Positions 1-8,853 of a stretch of 64,000 nucleotides of DNA are shown piece after piece (within the stretch, counting starts at the first letter, position 1; each line of letters begins with the position of its first letter). The translations under genes and the position numbers were made by a program. This stretch comes from Rubinisphaera margarita. GTDB taxonomy: Bacteria; Planctomycetota; Planctomycetia; Planctomycetales; Planctomycetaceae. The stretch is taken from assembly GCF_022267515.1 (NCBI RefSeq), contig NZ_JAKFGB010000014.1, forward strand, positions 1-64,000, given 5' to 3'. A model generated the notes under the pieces. It did no database searches, was not told where the DNA came from, and saw only the letters and a program-made list of their open reading frames with translations.

Positions 1-16
1 GACTTGCCACACGATT

Positions 17-55
17 AAGAGCCTCCAGGGTGAAAACCTTGGAGGCTCTTTTTTT
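17..55 (+). terminator. Rho-independent terminator of a gene left of the window
   Basis: A 14-bp stem (17-30 with 37-50, one G-T pair) closes a TGAAAA loop and runs into a T tract (49-55). It presumably ends a plus-strand gene lying outside the window. Confidence 0.85.
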
Positions 56-279
56 GTGCGCTGGTTTAGCGTTCGCTAGGGCCAGAATCGGTGCTATAAG
101 AGGATTGCTTCAGCGCTCACCGCCCCTCGTTATCGGAGTTCTGTCTATTGCATCGCTCCTCGTTTTAGCTGTGGACACCGAGTTGAGCAGAAGCTTAAGC
201 TTGGGTACAGTATTCTCGGTGGACGGAGTTGCAGGCCCCTTCCAGCTTTTCTACTGAGTTCGTGAATCCCAATCGCGGA
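56..279. other. Upstream region of the TerB/HNH gene, no gene seen
   Basis: The frames open here show no recognisable protein. The stretch probably holds the promoter of the gene starting at 280, but no clear -35/-10 pair could be fixed. Confidence 0.4.
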
Positions 280-1620
280 ATGAATGACATCGACCAGGCC
301 AGTTCTGAGGACCCGAAGTTGAACCGAGTTGCGCTGAAGGAGCGGATAATAGGACTGCTTCGTAGCTCGCGAGATCTAAGCTCCTTGCCAAATGACCATC
401 TTCTCGAGCGGTTGGGCAAGTTTGAGTTTTCAAGAGCAGATTTTGATTCTGCAGCTCAATCCGTCTATCGTCAAATAGCGTTCCAATACGCGAAAGAGCT
501 CGACAAACCTTTGGCGGATATCCCCGCAGTGCGAGAAGCATCACGCCTGCTCTTGCTGGAGGATGATTCAATAGCTCGACTTGATTACGAGACAGGTCTG
601 TCTCTGTATCGTAGAGCGTTCTCGGATGCAATCGGAGTCGGGGAGATATCGTCCACGGAGCAGGAGCAGCTTGATAACATCGTCAAGTACTTCGGACTCA
701 GGGCCCACGACGTTAAATCGGCGGTTGCTGACCAGGCTATTGCCTATTACACGCATCACCTCGTGACGGCCGCACGTGACGGCGAGATTGACAGCGAAGA
801 GATCTCGTTGCTTGATCGGATTGCTCACCAATTCGGGTTAGGGGCTGCCGCACTGAAATCCGTCTCCGTTCCGAACAAGCGAGAGATCCTTGTGAATGCT
901 CTTGAGGCTATCAAGTCCCAGAATGAGATACTCGATTCTGACAAAGAGTTCATTGAGCGACTTGCCGGGATTGTGAATGCCGAGGAGTTGCTACCTGCCT
1001 GCCTTAAAGATTTGGAACTGTACCAAAGAGTCTTCCGTGTTCGATTGGGTGAGCTTCCCCGCTTGAAAGTAGACAGTCACGTCATTCTCGAAAGAACCGA
1101 GAAACTTCACTACCGAGTCCCTGTTTCGTTTCAGTTCACCGCGGGCGGAAAGATCAGAAAGAAACCGGGCGAGTTGTACGTTGGCAGTGCCAGGCTTAGA
1201 TTTCTCGCTCGTCAAAAAGCTCATGAACTGCGGTATAAGAACATTCTGGCAGTAGAGTTTGAGAATGGCCGTTCACCTAAAATCCGCATTACGGTGTCAA
1301 GCGGAACCGGAGGAGGTTCCTATGTCACGACAAAAGGCACAGATCCGGGATTGCTTTTTGAGGTCAGTGAAGCTGTATCGTTTCTCGTTCGGAAGGCGAA
1401 AGGAATGGCTGTCTCACGAGTACGAGATAGCCGTCACATAGGCGATGAAATCCGAAGTGAAGTGTGGTTTAGAGATGGAGGAAAATGTGTTTTGTGCGGT
1501 GCGACGGAGTACTTAGAATTCGATCATATAATCCCCCATTCAAAAGGTGGCGCCACTTCGACACAGAATCTGCAAATTCTCTGTCGAGCCTGCAATTCAA
1601 AGAAAAGCGATTCAATCTAA
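280..1620 (+). CDS. TerB-like helical protein with C-terminal HNH nuclease domain
   Basis: Protein of 446 aa from the ATG at 280; a TTG at 229 would add 17 residues. Roughly residues 85-230 hold helical repeats of the tellurite-resistance TerB type, with the acidic pattern ARDGEIDSEE and a related IGVGEISSTEQE upstream. About 265-385 is a beta-rich stretch that could be a PH-like domain. The last 50 residues form a complete HNH motif: CVLC, then FDHIIPHSKGG, then NLQILCRACNSKK, so two Cys pairs plus the catalytic His and Asn are present. HNH domains cut nucleic acid; TerB domains belong to membrane-linked stress and defence systems. The next gene starts 20 bp downstream and also ends in a TerB-like domain, suggesting one operon. 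Base composition is AT-richer than the rest of the window. Role in defence is inference. Confidence 0.75.
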   Translation: MNDIDQASSEDPKLNRVALKERIIGLLRSSRDLSSLPNDHLLERLGKFEFSRADFDSAAQSVYRQIAFQYAKELDKPLADIPAVREASRLLLLEDDSIARLDYETGLSLYRRAFSDAIGVGEISSTEQEQLDNIVKYFGLRAHDVKSAVADQAIAYYTHHLVTAARDGEIDSEEISLLDRIAHQFGLGAAALKSVSVPNKREILVNALEAIKSQNEILDSDKEFIERLAGIVNAEELLPACLKDLELYQRVFRVRLGELPRLKVDSHVILERTEKLHYRVPVSFQFTAGGKIRKKPGELYVGSARLRFLARQKAHELRYKNILAVEFENGRSPKIRITVSSGTGGGSYVTTKGTDPGLLFEVSEAVSFLVRKAKGMAVSRVRDSRHIGDEIRSEVWFRDGGKCVLCGATEYLEFDHIIPHSKGGATSTQNLQILCRACNSKKSDSI

Positions 1621-1639
1621 AGATGTTTTCAAGGTTCCA

Positions 1640-3121
1640 ATGATGTCACATTTCACGTTCTTGGATTACATAAGCTTCGTTGAAGACGATTCGAGTTCTT
1701 ATGAAGTTGGTGTAACAGACAACGGATTTTCCTATCTTGATTTGGCTTCGGAGAAGAAACGAAGAGCGCTATCGTTTGCTGAAAAGCAGAAAAGAGAGTC
1801 CAGAGCATCCAAGGACGGAACAACGCGGGCTCATGGAAAGTCTAACGTTGAGAGGATTGAACTAATCGAACCCGACATGGTGTGCTTCGATACGGATCTG
1901 ATGGCAATCATTCGTGATATCGAGGCTCGTCGCAAGAGGCCCCCCTATTTGCCATGGGGAATAGCGCTCGTGGTCTTCCTGGCGACGTTCTGGTTGCTTA
2001 TTCCTCAGTTTGAAAGCAAGGCTCCCGTGACCGCGATGGTAATTACGGGCATCGTGCTTTTTCCGGCGTCATTTGTGCTCATATTCAACCTCTTGAAGCT
2101 TGATCATTCACGAAGACATGTAAAGTTCTCCTACCGAATCGAGGGCAAGGGCAAAGAGGCATTTCATCAGATTAACAACGCATTAGACGGGCTTTCCGAT
2201 GTGGGCCAGCTATTGCTATACAAAGGTCGAACACACTTTCAAGACACCAGATACTCTGGTGGAGACAGCAGTTTCCCGAATGTGGAGAAATTGGATGTGA
2301 GAAGGGCGGTTCCTCCGCTGTTGGACTTGGATTTTCCAGTTTGGAAGATGAGGGCATTCAACGCCGATTATTTCTTCATGCCAGATCACCTCTTGGTGTT
2401 TCAAGGATCTCAGGCGGGTGGAGTTAGCTATGAGAAGCTAAAGATTTCTGCAAATGACGAAGTAGTTCAAGCTCGTGAGAGAATACGTCAGATGTCCGAC
2501 TCCCACGTTGTCGGACACACGTGGCGCTTCACGAACAACGATGGCACACCTGACCAACGTTTTAACGACAATCAACGGATTCCAAAGCTACGCCTTGGGG
2601 TTTTGTCCGTTAAAGGCGAAGGTGTCGATTTATCTCTGTATGTCAGCGACGTACGTACTTCGCAAGGCGCTCCCAATGCATTCACTGGAATCCAAGAGCT
2701 TGCTCGAAAACCCATGATCCAGGTTGCAGAACAGAGAAAGAAAGAAGCTCTGGCCGAGAAGCGAAGGGGGTCGGAGTTCCTTCTGGGATCGTTGTTAAAT
2801 GCGATGTGCTGTGTAATGCTTGCGGATCGAGAGATCGCCAAAAAAGAGGTGCAGAGAATTCATGCAGTGTTTAAACGCGTCGGTGCACCGTGGGAAGACG
2901 AAGAAATCAAACGTCGACTGCAGAAGGTATTGTCGAACGTCAAGTCCACAGGCCTCGATCCATTCGTGGAACAGACGTGTGAATCGCTGAGTCGAATCGC
3001 ACCGGAGCGGCGGGACTCGTTTATCAAGTGCGTAGACTACATCGTGTCAGCAGATGGAAAGATTGAGAATCGAGAACGCAGAATTCGAGATCGTTTTGCA
3101 TCAGCTCTTCGTTTAAATTAG
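1640..3121 (+). CDS. Two-TM membrane protein with C-terminal TerB-like domain
   Basis: Protein of 493 aa from the ATG at 1640 (a second ATG follows at 1643; a GTG at 1547 inside the previous gene is less likely). After a hydrophilic N-terminus, two membrane segments lie near residues 106-124 and 133-152. A soluble middle part carries the phrase FFMPDHLLVFQG. The last ~120 residues are helical with SADGKIENRERR, the acidic TerB pattern, and a second related repeat around LADREIAKKE. It follows the TerB/HNH gene by 20 bp and shares its low G+C. A membrane anchor and a nuclease sharing TerB-like domains suggests that the two proteins work together, possibly as a sensor and an effector; this is inference. 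Confidence 0.7.
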   Translation: MMSHFTFLDYISFVEDDSSSYEVGVTDNGFSYLDLASEKKRRALSFAEKQKRESRASKDGTTRAHGKSNVERIELIEPDMVCFDTDLMAIIRDIEARRKRPPYLPWGIALVVFLATFWLLIPQFESKAPVTAMVITGIVLFPASFVLIFNLLKLDHSRRHVKFSYRIEGKGKEAFHQINNALDGLSDVGQLLLYKGRTHFQDTRYSGGDSSFPNVEKLDVRRAVPPLLDLDFPVWKMRAFNADYFFMPDHLLVFQGSQAGGVSYEKLKISANDEVVQARERIRQMSDSHVVGHTWRFTNNDGTPDQRFNDNQRIPKLRLGVLSVKGEGVDLSLYVSDVRTSQGAPNAFTGIQELARKPMIQVAEQRKKEALAEKRRGSEFLLGSLLNAMCCVMLADREIAKKEVQRIHAVFKRVGAPWEDEEIKRRLQKVLSNVKSTGLDPFVEQTCESLSRIAPERRDSFIKCVDYIVSADGKIENRERRIRDRFASALRLN

Positions 3122-3251
3122 TGACTCCCCCGCAGGATGGTCCCGGGTGAGACCGTCCGCGATCACTGTCATTCGAACGTCAACACCCGGCTGCTTGTGA
3201 CTTCGTGACCCGGAAGGGAACTTCAGGGTCATCCAGGCCTTCCTTCGATCT

Positions 3252-3650
3252 GTGAGATCGAAAGCACATCCTCCAGTGACTTCTGACGACATCGCTGCCA
3301 TCGAACGAGCTCTCGGTTTCTCCGTTCCCCTGGCATACTCCAACGTGGTGACGAACTATCCGCCCGCGTTAGCCGACACGGAAGCACCGGATTTCGGTCT
3401 TTTCGACGATCCAACGCTCGTCATCGATGCCAATCGTGAGGTCCGTGAGAACGGATACTTTGGCGAGCAGTGGCCGGATCAATACGTGATCATCGGTGAA
3501 AACGGATGCGGCGACTGCTACGTCGTGACCAGAGATGTCACGAAATTCTCGGTCGGTTTCGCGGATCACGCGGCGAAGGAATGCAATCTGTTCGCGGATA
3601 GCCTGGATGATTTTGTCGCCAGGCTGATCGCGGAACAGGACGACGAATAA
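3252..3650 (+). CDS. SMI1/KNR4 (SUKH) family protein
   Basis: Protein of 132 aa starting at a GTG, since no ATG is available at the N-terminus. It has the SUKH signature: an N-terminal helix (DIAAIERALGFSVPLAY), a central GLFDDP segment, then WPDQYVIIGENGCGDCYVV and a C-terminal helix (LFADSLDDFVARLI). Bacterial SUKH proteins are commonly immunity proteins against contact-dependent or polymorphic nuclease toxins. No toxin lies directly beside it, although an HNH-domain protein is encoded 1.6 kb upstream. It may therefore be an orphan immunity gene or part of the same accessory patch. The G+C here is closer to the bulk genome than in the two TerB genes. Confidence 0.75.
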   Translation: MRSKAHPPVTSDDIAAIERALGFSVPLAYSNVVTNYPPALADTEAPDFGLFDDPTLVIDANREVRENGYFGEQWPDQYVIIGENGCGDCYVVTRDVTKFSVGFADHAAKECNLFADSLDDFVARLIAEQDDE

Positions 3651-3675
3651 CATCCAATGCCCCGAGCGCCATACC

Positions 3676-3748
3676 CACTGTCAGAGCCAGTGGCACACGA
3701 GGGCATCCGTTTGCTGAGGCTTCGGGGGTGGCACTGGCTCTGCCAGTG
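3676..3748. repeat. Intergenic inverted-repeat element
   Basis: Two 21-nt arms (3676-3696 and 3728-3748) are near-perfect inverted repeats built on GAGCCAGTGGCAC / GTGGCACTGGCTC, separated by 31 nt. Related words (GTGCCACTG) recur at 41211-41340. The rest of 3651-4016 shows no gene. Confidence 0.6.
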
Positions 3749-4016
3749 CTCGTTGACCAATCGAACGATGGCAGGATAGCCGGGAGGTTTGTCTCCCGGT
3801 TGCGGGGCAACAAGCAGCCGGGCGTTGCGGCTCCAGACACTGGGGGCGCTGGTGATTCTTCAGGGGGCTGAGGCCACGAGGCGTTCCGGAGACCGTCTTG
3901 TTTTTCCTGCGTCGATCACGGATACTCGGAATCAGCATTTGTTGATTCCTTTGCCGTTGGGGAAGGGAGTCGAACTCTCCTGCATCGTCCCGCCTGCCGA
4001 GTCTCTGAGGTCGCTG

Positions 4017-7000
4017 ATGTCGACGCTGCTTCGTTTCTGTCTGTTGAGCTTCTGTATCGTGCTGGCCGCCTCAGGCGGATCGAACCTGCATGCCGAAGAG
4101 CTGCCGCTTGAACAGGTCAAGTTCTTCGAAACCCACATTCGCCCGCTCCTGGTCGAACACTGCATTTCCTGCCACGGACCGGACAAGCAGAAGGGGGAAC
4201 TCCGGCTCGATCTGAAGCAGGGCGCCCTGACAGTCGGGGGGGAATCGGGACCGTCCATCATTCCGCACAAGCCGGACGAAAGTCTGCTGCTCGAAGCGGT
4301 CCGTTATGAATCGTACGAGATGCCGCCCGACGGTCAGCTGGCGGCTGACAAGATTGCGTTGCTGGAAAAGTGGATCGCGAATGGAGCTGTCTGGCCAGAT
4401 GATGCGGACGGAGAAGTGCTCCAGAGCAGTTCGACGATTACCGAGGAAGACCGCAACTGGTGGGCGTTCCGTCCGATGCAGGATTCGACGCTGCCGGAGG
4501 TGCAGAATCCGGAGTGGTGCGTCAACGACATCGATCATTACGTGCTGGCCCGTCTCGAACAGGCTGAGCTTGTCCCGGCGAGTCCAGCCGCGAAACGGGA
4601 TCTGATCCGCCGCGTCTACTTCGATACGATCGGGCTTCCCCCGACAGCGGACGAGATCGAAGCCTTCGTGACCAGTGAGGATCCGCGGGCGTACGAGAAG
4701 CTGGTCGATCGGCTGCTTGAAGATCCCCGCTTTGGTGAGCACTCCGCACGGCAATGGCTCGACCTGGTGCGGTATGCCGAATCGGATGGCTACCGCCAGG
4801 ATGCATACCGGCCGAACGCCTGGCGATATCGTGACTATGTGATCGATGCCCTCAATAACGATAAACCGTACGATCAGTTTATTCGCGAACAACTCGCCGG
4901 AGACGAACTTTATCCTGATGATCCGGAGAGTCTGGTCGCGACTGGTTTTCTCCGTCTGGGGGTCTACGAATACAACCAGCGGGATGTCCGCACACACTGG
5001 CAGGAAATTCTCAACGAGATGACGGATGTCACCAGCGACGTCTTTCTCGGTCTGGGGATGGGCTGTGCGCGGTGTCACAATCACAAGTTCGACCCGATTC
5101 TGCAGAGCGACTACTACGGCCTGCAGGCGTTTCTTTCTCCGGTCCTCTGGCGGGATGAAGAGCCGTTGCTGAAGTCGCAGGAACGGGCGGCGTATCAGGA
5201 GCAGATGAAGGAGTGGGAAGCGGCGACCCATGAGATTCGGGAGAAGATCGCCGAAATCGAATCGCCAGTCATGACGTCGCTGGCGAACAGTTCGGTCAAC
5301 AAGTTCCCCGACGATATCCAGCAGATGATGCGGAAGCCGATTGAGGATCGTGAGCCGCTCGAACATCAGCTGGCCGAACTGGCCAATCGCCAGGTGCTCG
5401 AACAGCGGGCGAAACTCAAGTCGCGACTGAAAGGGGAGAAGCTCGAACGATGGCAGGCTCTGCAGGAAGAACTGGCGAAGTTCGATGATTTGAAACCGAA
5501 GTCGCCCCCGGTCGCTCCGACTGTCACCGATGTCGGCCAGCACGCGCCCCCGACCATTCTGAAAACGCGCATCAGGGAGACGACGGTCGAGCCGCACTTC
5601 ATCGAAGTGTTGTCGACTCGCACGCCGACCATTCTGCCGACGCCCGGCGAAGAAACGACCGGACGTCGAGCCGCCCTGGCGAACTGGCTGACGCAGCCGG
5701 GTCATCCGCTGACGGCTCGCGTGATGGTGAACCGTTTGTGGCAGCGTCACTTCGGTCGCGGCCTGGTGTCTTCGGCCAGCGACTTTGGAAGTCTCGGAGA
5801 GCCGCCGACGCATCCCGAGCTGCTCGACTGGCTGGCGCTGCGGTTTGTCGAAGGGGGCTGGAAGATGAAGCCTCTGCATCGGATGATCTTGCTCTCGGCG
5901 ACCTATCGGCAGTCGAGTTTTCTGCAGGACAACCCGCTGGCATCGAGCCGAGCCATGCTCGTCGATCCTCAGAACGCCCTGCTCTGGCGGGCGAATCGAT
6001 TCCGGCTCAACGCTGATCAACTGCGGGACGCCATGCTGCATGCAACCGGAGAACTGAGTGACAGCTCCGGCGGCCCTTCAGTGACGTCGACATCCAACCG
6101 GCGTTCGATCTACACGCGATTGATTCGGAACAAACAGGAAGAACTCTTCAGTGCGTTCGACGCTCCACGCGGCACGTCCAGTGTCTCTGACCGCAACAGG
6201 ACAACGACAGCCACGCAGGCACTGCTGTTGATGAACGGCAGCTGGATTCTCGATCGATCGGCCAGGCTGGCTCAGGGAGTTGTCAGCCAGACGGGAAGGG
6301 ATGATCTTGCGACTTCCGTCGAGGCGCTCTACCGCCGGATCCTGAAACGTTCGCCTCAGCCTCAGGAGCTGGAGGGTGCGACGGGTTTCCTTGAAGTCGT
6401 ACTGGCTGAGGCACGTGAGGCCGCGGAAGCGGAGACAACAGGGCCGTGGTCCTATGCCGAGATGCCAGCTCGTTCGGGGCAGGCGATCGAACTGGAACGG
6501 GACGCGAAAGTCTATCCGCCAATGACTTCGGCCGACCTGCTGGACAGTGCGGACGAGTTCACTCTGGAAGCAATTGTGCTGCTGAATTCGCTTTATGACG
6601 ACGCAACTGTGAACACGATCGTCTCGCAATGGGATAACAATAATCAGCGTGCTGGTTATGCTCTCGGCGTCACGAGCAAGAAGTCGGCTTACCAGCCGCG
6701 CAACCTGATTCTGCAGCTGGTCGGTAAGACCAACTCAGGGGGAACGAAGTACGAAGTCATCGCATCCGATCTGCATCTTGATCTGGAGACGCCCTACTAT
6801 GTGGCGGTGCGAGTGAAGCTCGACGACACCGGAGAAACGGGTGTGACCTTCACCGTTCAGGAACTGTCGGACAACACACCGTTGCAGACGGCGAACGTGA
6901 AGCATCAGGTCGTCAGCGGGTTCACTTCGCCTCAGCTCTCCACGATCGTCGGCGGGCGGCACGGTTCGACGCGGCATCGCTGGGACGGACTGATTGATCA

Positions 7001-7232
7001 GGTGCGGATCACGCCGAAGGTTCTGGCGGACGATCAGCTGCTCCTCAACAGCGAAGAGTTGCCCTCTTCCACGGTGGCCGACTGGCGTTTCGAGAAGTCG
7101 CTCGAAGATTCTTCCGGGAAGAAGCATCCGCTTCGAAGCGGCGGAACCACCGGCGGGGATCCCTATGAGAAAGCCCTCGCCGATCTGGCTCACGTGCTGC
7201 TCAACTCGAACGAGTTTCTCTACGTCGACTGA
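4017..7232 (+). CDS. PSD1 / DUF1549 / DUF1553 planctomycete cytochrome c protein with LamG-like insertion
   Basis: Protein of 1071 aa. The ATG at 4017 has GAGG seven bases upstream and opens a clear signal peptide (FCLLSFCIVLAASG); the frame is open further upstream but lacks one. A haem-binding CISCH (residues 49-53) begins the planctomycete cytochrome c domain, followed by DUF1549 (about 170-380), a second CxxCH (CARCH, near 350), and DUF1553 from about 560. The family's usual ending (LNSNEFLYVD) is present, but about 245 residues are inserted just before it, with the look of a LamG/concanavalin-like beta sandwich (WDGLIDQVRI). These proteins are secreted and often sit beside a DUF1501 gene; none is seen here. 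Function is unproven for the family; carbohydrate or sulfated-glycan catabolism is often proposed. Confidence 0.9.
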   Translation: MSTLLRFCLLSFCIVLAASGGSNLHAEELPLEQVKFFETHIRPLLVEHCISCHGPDKQKGELRLDLKQGALTVGGESGPSIIPHKPDESLLLEAVRYESYEMPPDGQLAADKIALLEKWIANGAVWPDDADGEVLQSSSTITEEDRNWWAFRPMQDSTLPEVQNPEWCVNDIDHYVLARLEQAELVPASPAAKRDLIRRVYFDTIGLPPTADEIEAFVTSEDPRAYEKLVDRLLEDPRFGEHSARQWLDLVRYAESDGYRQDAYRPNAWRYRDYVIDALNNDKPYDQFIREQLAGDELYPDDPESLVATGFLRLGVYEYNQRDVRTHWQEILNEMTDVTSDVFLGLGMGCARCHNHKFDPILQSDYYGLQAFLSPVLWRDEEPLLKSQERAAYQEQMKEWEAATHEIREKIAEIESPVMTSLANSSVNKFPDDIQQMMRKPIEDREPLEHQLAELANRQVLEQRAKLKSRLKGEKLERWQALQEELAKFDDLKPKSPPVAPTVTDVGQHAPPTILKTRIRETTVEPHFIEVLSTRTPTILPTPGEETTGRRAALANWLTQPGHPLTARVMVNRLWQRHFGRGLVSSASDFGSLGEPPTHPELLDWLALRFVEGGWKMKPLHRMILLSATYRQSSFLQDNPLASSRAMLVDPQNALLWRANRFRLNADQLRDAMLHATGELSDSSGGPSVTSTSNRRSIYTRLIRNKQEELFSAFDAPRGTSSVSDRNRTTTATQALLLMNGSWILDRSARLAQGVVSQTGRDDLATSVEALYRRILKRSPQPQELEGATGFLEVVLAEAREAAEAETTGPWSYAEMPARSGQAIELERDAKVYPPMTSADLLDSADEFTLEAIVLLNSLYDDATVNTIVSQWDNNNQRAGYALGVTSKKSAYQPRNLILQLVGKTNSGGTKYEVIASDLHLDLETPYYVAVRVKLDDTGETGVTFTVQELSDNTPLQTANVKHQVVSGFTSPQLSTIVGGRHGSTRHRWDGLIDQVRITPKVLADDQLLLNSEELPSSTVADWRFEKSLEDSSGKKHPLRSGGTTGGDPYEKALADLAHVLLNSNEFLYVD

Positions 7233-7254
7233 CTTTCGATTGCGGCCGGTTAGT

Positions 7255-7355
7255 GCAGTTCACTTAATGGTGTGCCCGTTCCGTCCGCATAAGTTGCCGT
7301 ATTTCGGGCGAAAACTCGATTCTATACGGACTTACGGTAGAGCGATCCGCTCTGG
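7255..7355 (+). repeat. Dispersed ~100-bp repeat, copy 1
   Basis: Begins 22 bp after the preceding stop codon and matches 29573-29673 along its whole length with scattered substitutions. It contains a small hairpin, AGAGCG-ATC-CGCTCT, near its end whose stem is kept in the other copy while the loop changes. It may serve as a 3' end signal. Confidence 0.7.
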
Positions 7356-7372
7356 AAACCGATCCTGGACGA

Positions 7373-8167
7373 TCAGCCCCACTGGGGTGGAGTCTTGTCG
7401 AGGAAGGCCTGCACGCCGATTTCGACCTGTCCGGCTGCCACGCATTTCAGGAATGCGTTGAGTTCGTCGGCCATTCCGAGTTGTGTCTGGTGATGCCGGG
7501 CGGAAATCCGGCTGATCGCGCGGGCAGCTTCCCGCTGAGCGAACGGACTGCGGGACAACAGTGATTGAATGCGTGCCTCGAGTGTCGCGTCAAGCTCTTC
7601 GGGGGCGGCGACATCGTCGATCAGACCCAGCTGCAGTGCTTCGCCAGCGGGAATGAGATCGCCGCGGAGAATGAGTTTCTTCGCGGGCGAGCTGCCAAAC
7701 ATCTCCGTCATGCGGACCGTGCCACCCCAGCAGGGAAGCAGGCCCAGCGAGACTTCGGGCAAACCGATCCGGGCGGAGTCGACCGCGATGCGGTAATCGC
7801 AGGCCAGCGCCAGTTCCCAGCCGCCGCCGGCACAGGGGCCGTTAATCGCGGCGATCTTCACACAGGACAAGTCCGCGAGGCGGTTCATCAGGGCCTGACC
7901 GTCTTCGACCAGCACCCGAGCCTGCTTCTCGGTGATGCCGCGGAATTCCTGGATGTCGGCTCCCGCCACGAACGTCCGACCCGTGCCGCGAACAACAACG
8001 ATGCGGACTTCGGCGTTCTGTTCGAGCTGTTCGATGGCTTCGTGCAATGCCTGGCGCGTTGCCGTCCCGAGCGTCTGAATGCCCTTGGGGCCGGAGAGCG
8101 TCAGGGTTGCGACTTGGTCGGCGATCGAAAGATCGACGGTGGTCTGGGGAATATCGGGGTCTCTCAT
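7373..8167 (-). CDS. Enoyl-CoA hydratase/isomerase family protein
   Basis: Protein of 264 aa. Crotonase-fold signatures are clear: GRTFVAGADIQEF and NGPCAGGGWELALACDYRIA, which form the CoA-binding oxyanion hole, then IGLPEVSLGLLPCWGGTVR around the catalytic acidic position. It would hydrate or isomerise an acyl-CoA; the substrate cannot be read from sequence. The start ATG overlaps the stop of the upstream ABC ATPase gene by one base (TGATG), so the two genes are probably translationally coupled. The combination of a lipid-metabolism enzyme and an ABC ATPase is unusual and need not mean shared function. Confidence 0.88.
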   Translation of the reverse strand: MRDPDIPQTTVDLSIADQVATLTLSGPKGIQTLGTATRQALHEAIEQLEQNAEVRIVVVRGTGRTFVAGADIQEFRGITEKQARVLVEDGQALMNRLADLSCVKIAAINGPCAGGGWELALACDYRIAVDSARIGLPEVSLGLLPCWGGTVRMTEMFGSSPAKKLILRGDLIPAGEALQLGLIDDVAAPEELDATLEARIQSLLSRSPFAQREAARAISRISARHHQTQLGMADELNAFLKCVAAGQVEIGVQAFLDKTPPQWG

Positions 8168-8853
8168 CACACGCTTTCTACTTCGGTTTGATCAAGGAGT
8201 TGTCCGTCGCGGATCCGATAGATCTGATCCTGCGGCTGCATGTAGGACTCATCGTGAGTGACCACAATTACCGTGGCGGAGTTCTGTTCGGCCAGCAGGC
8301 GAAGATAGCTGAAGACCTCGCGGCCGGTTTCGCTGTCGAGTTCGCCGGTCGGTTCGTCGGCCAGGATGAGTCGCGGCTTTTTAAGCAGGGCCCGAGCAAT
8401 GGCGACACGCTGTTGTTCGCCGCCTGAAAGATGGCTGGGGCGATGTGACATTCGGTCAGCCAGTCCGACGCGTTTTAACAGGTCTTCGGCTTCCTTCCGC
8501 TTCTCGGCTGAAATGCCTCTGGGCATTTCCGGAATCAGGACATTATCGAGAGCGGACAGGTTCGACATCAGATTGAAACTCTGGAAGACGAATCCGACAT
8601 CCTCGGCTCGATATCGATTGGCCTCGGCTTTGGACCAGGAAGAAATCGAACGTCCGTCGATTTCGATCTCTCCACTCGTGGGCTGGTCCAGGGCTCCAAT
8701 CAGATAGAGCAGTGAGCTCTTGCCGCTGCCGGAGGGACCCACGATAAAATTGAACGAACCTGTCGTGAAGCCGCACGACAACCCGCGCAGTACGCGGACT
8801 TCGGTCTCGCCGCGGAAAAACGATTTGTGGATGTCCTGAATCGAAATCTGCAT
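8167..8853 (-). CDS. ABC transporter ATP-binding protein (LolD/MacB type)
   Basis: Protein of 228 aa with all ATPase motifs: Walker A GPSGSGKSS, Q-loop FVFQSFNL, signature LSGGEQQR, Walker B LILADEPTGELD and the switch His in VIVVTHDE. The length and the DEPTGELD phrase fit the LolD/MacB/FtsE branch, which couples ATP hydrolysis to lipoprotein or small-molecule export through a FtsX-like permease. No permease gene is adjacent; the ATPase gene is first in a two-gene unit with the enoyl-CoA hydratase. It may serve a permease encoded elsewhere. Confidence 0.9.
   Translation of the reverse strand: MQISIQDIHKSFFRGETEVRVLRGLSCGFTTGSFNFIVGPSGSGKSSLLYLIGALDQPTSGEIEIDGRSISSWSKAEANRYRAEDVGFVFQSFNLMSNLSALDNVLIPEMPRGISAEKRKEAEDLLKRVGLADRMSHRPSHLSGGEQQRVAIARALLKKPRLILADEPTGELDSETGREVFSYLRLLAEQNSATVIVVTHDESYMQPQDQIYRIRDGQLLDQTEVESV

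Noticed and set aside
4071..6041. Long minus-strand open frame of 656 codons
   Set aside because: Antisense to the PSD1/DUF1549 cytochrome protein; Arg/Leu/His-rich and without domains.
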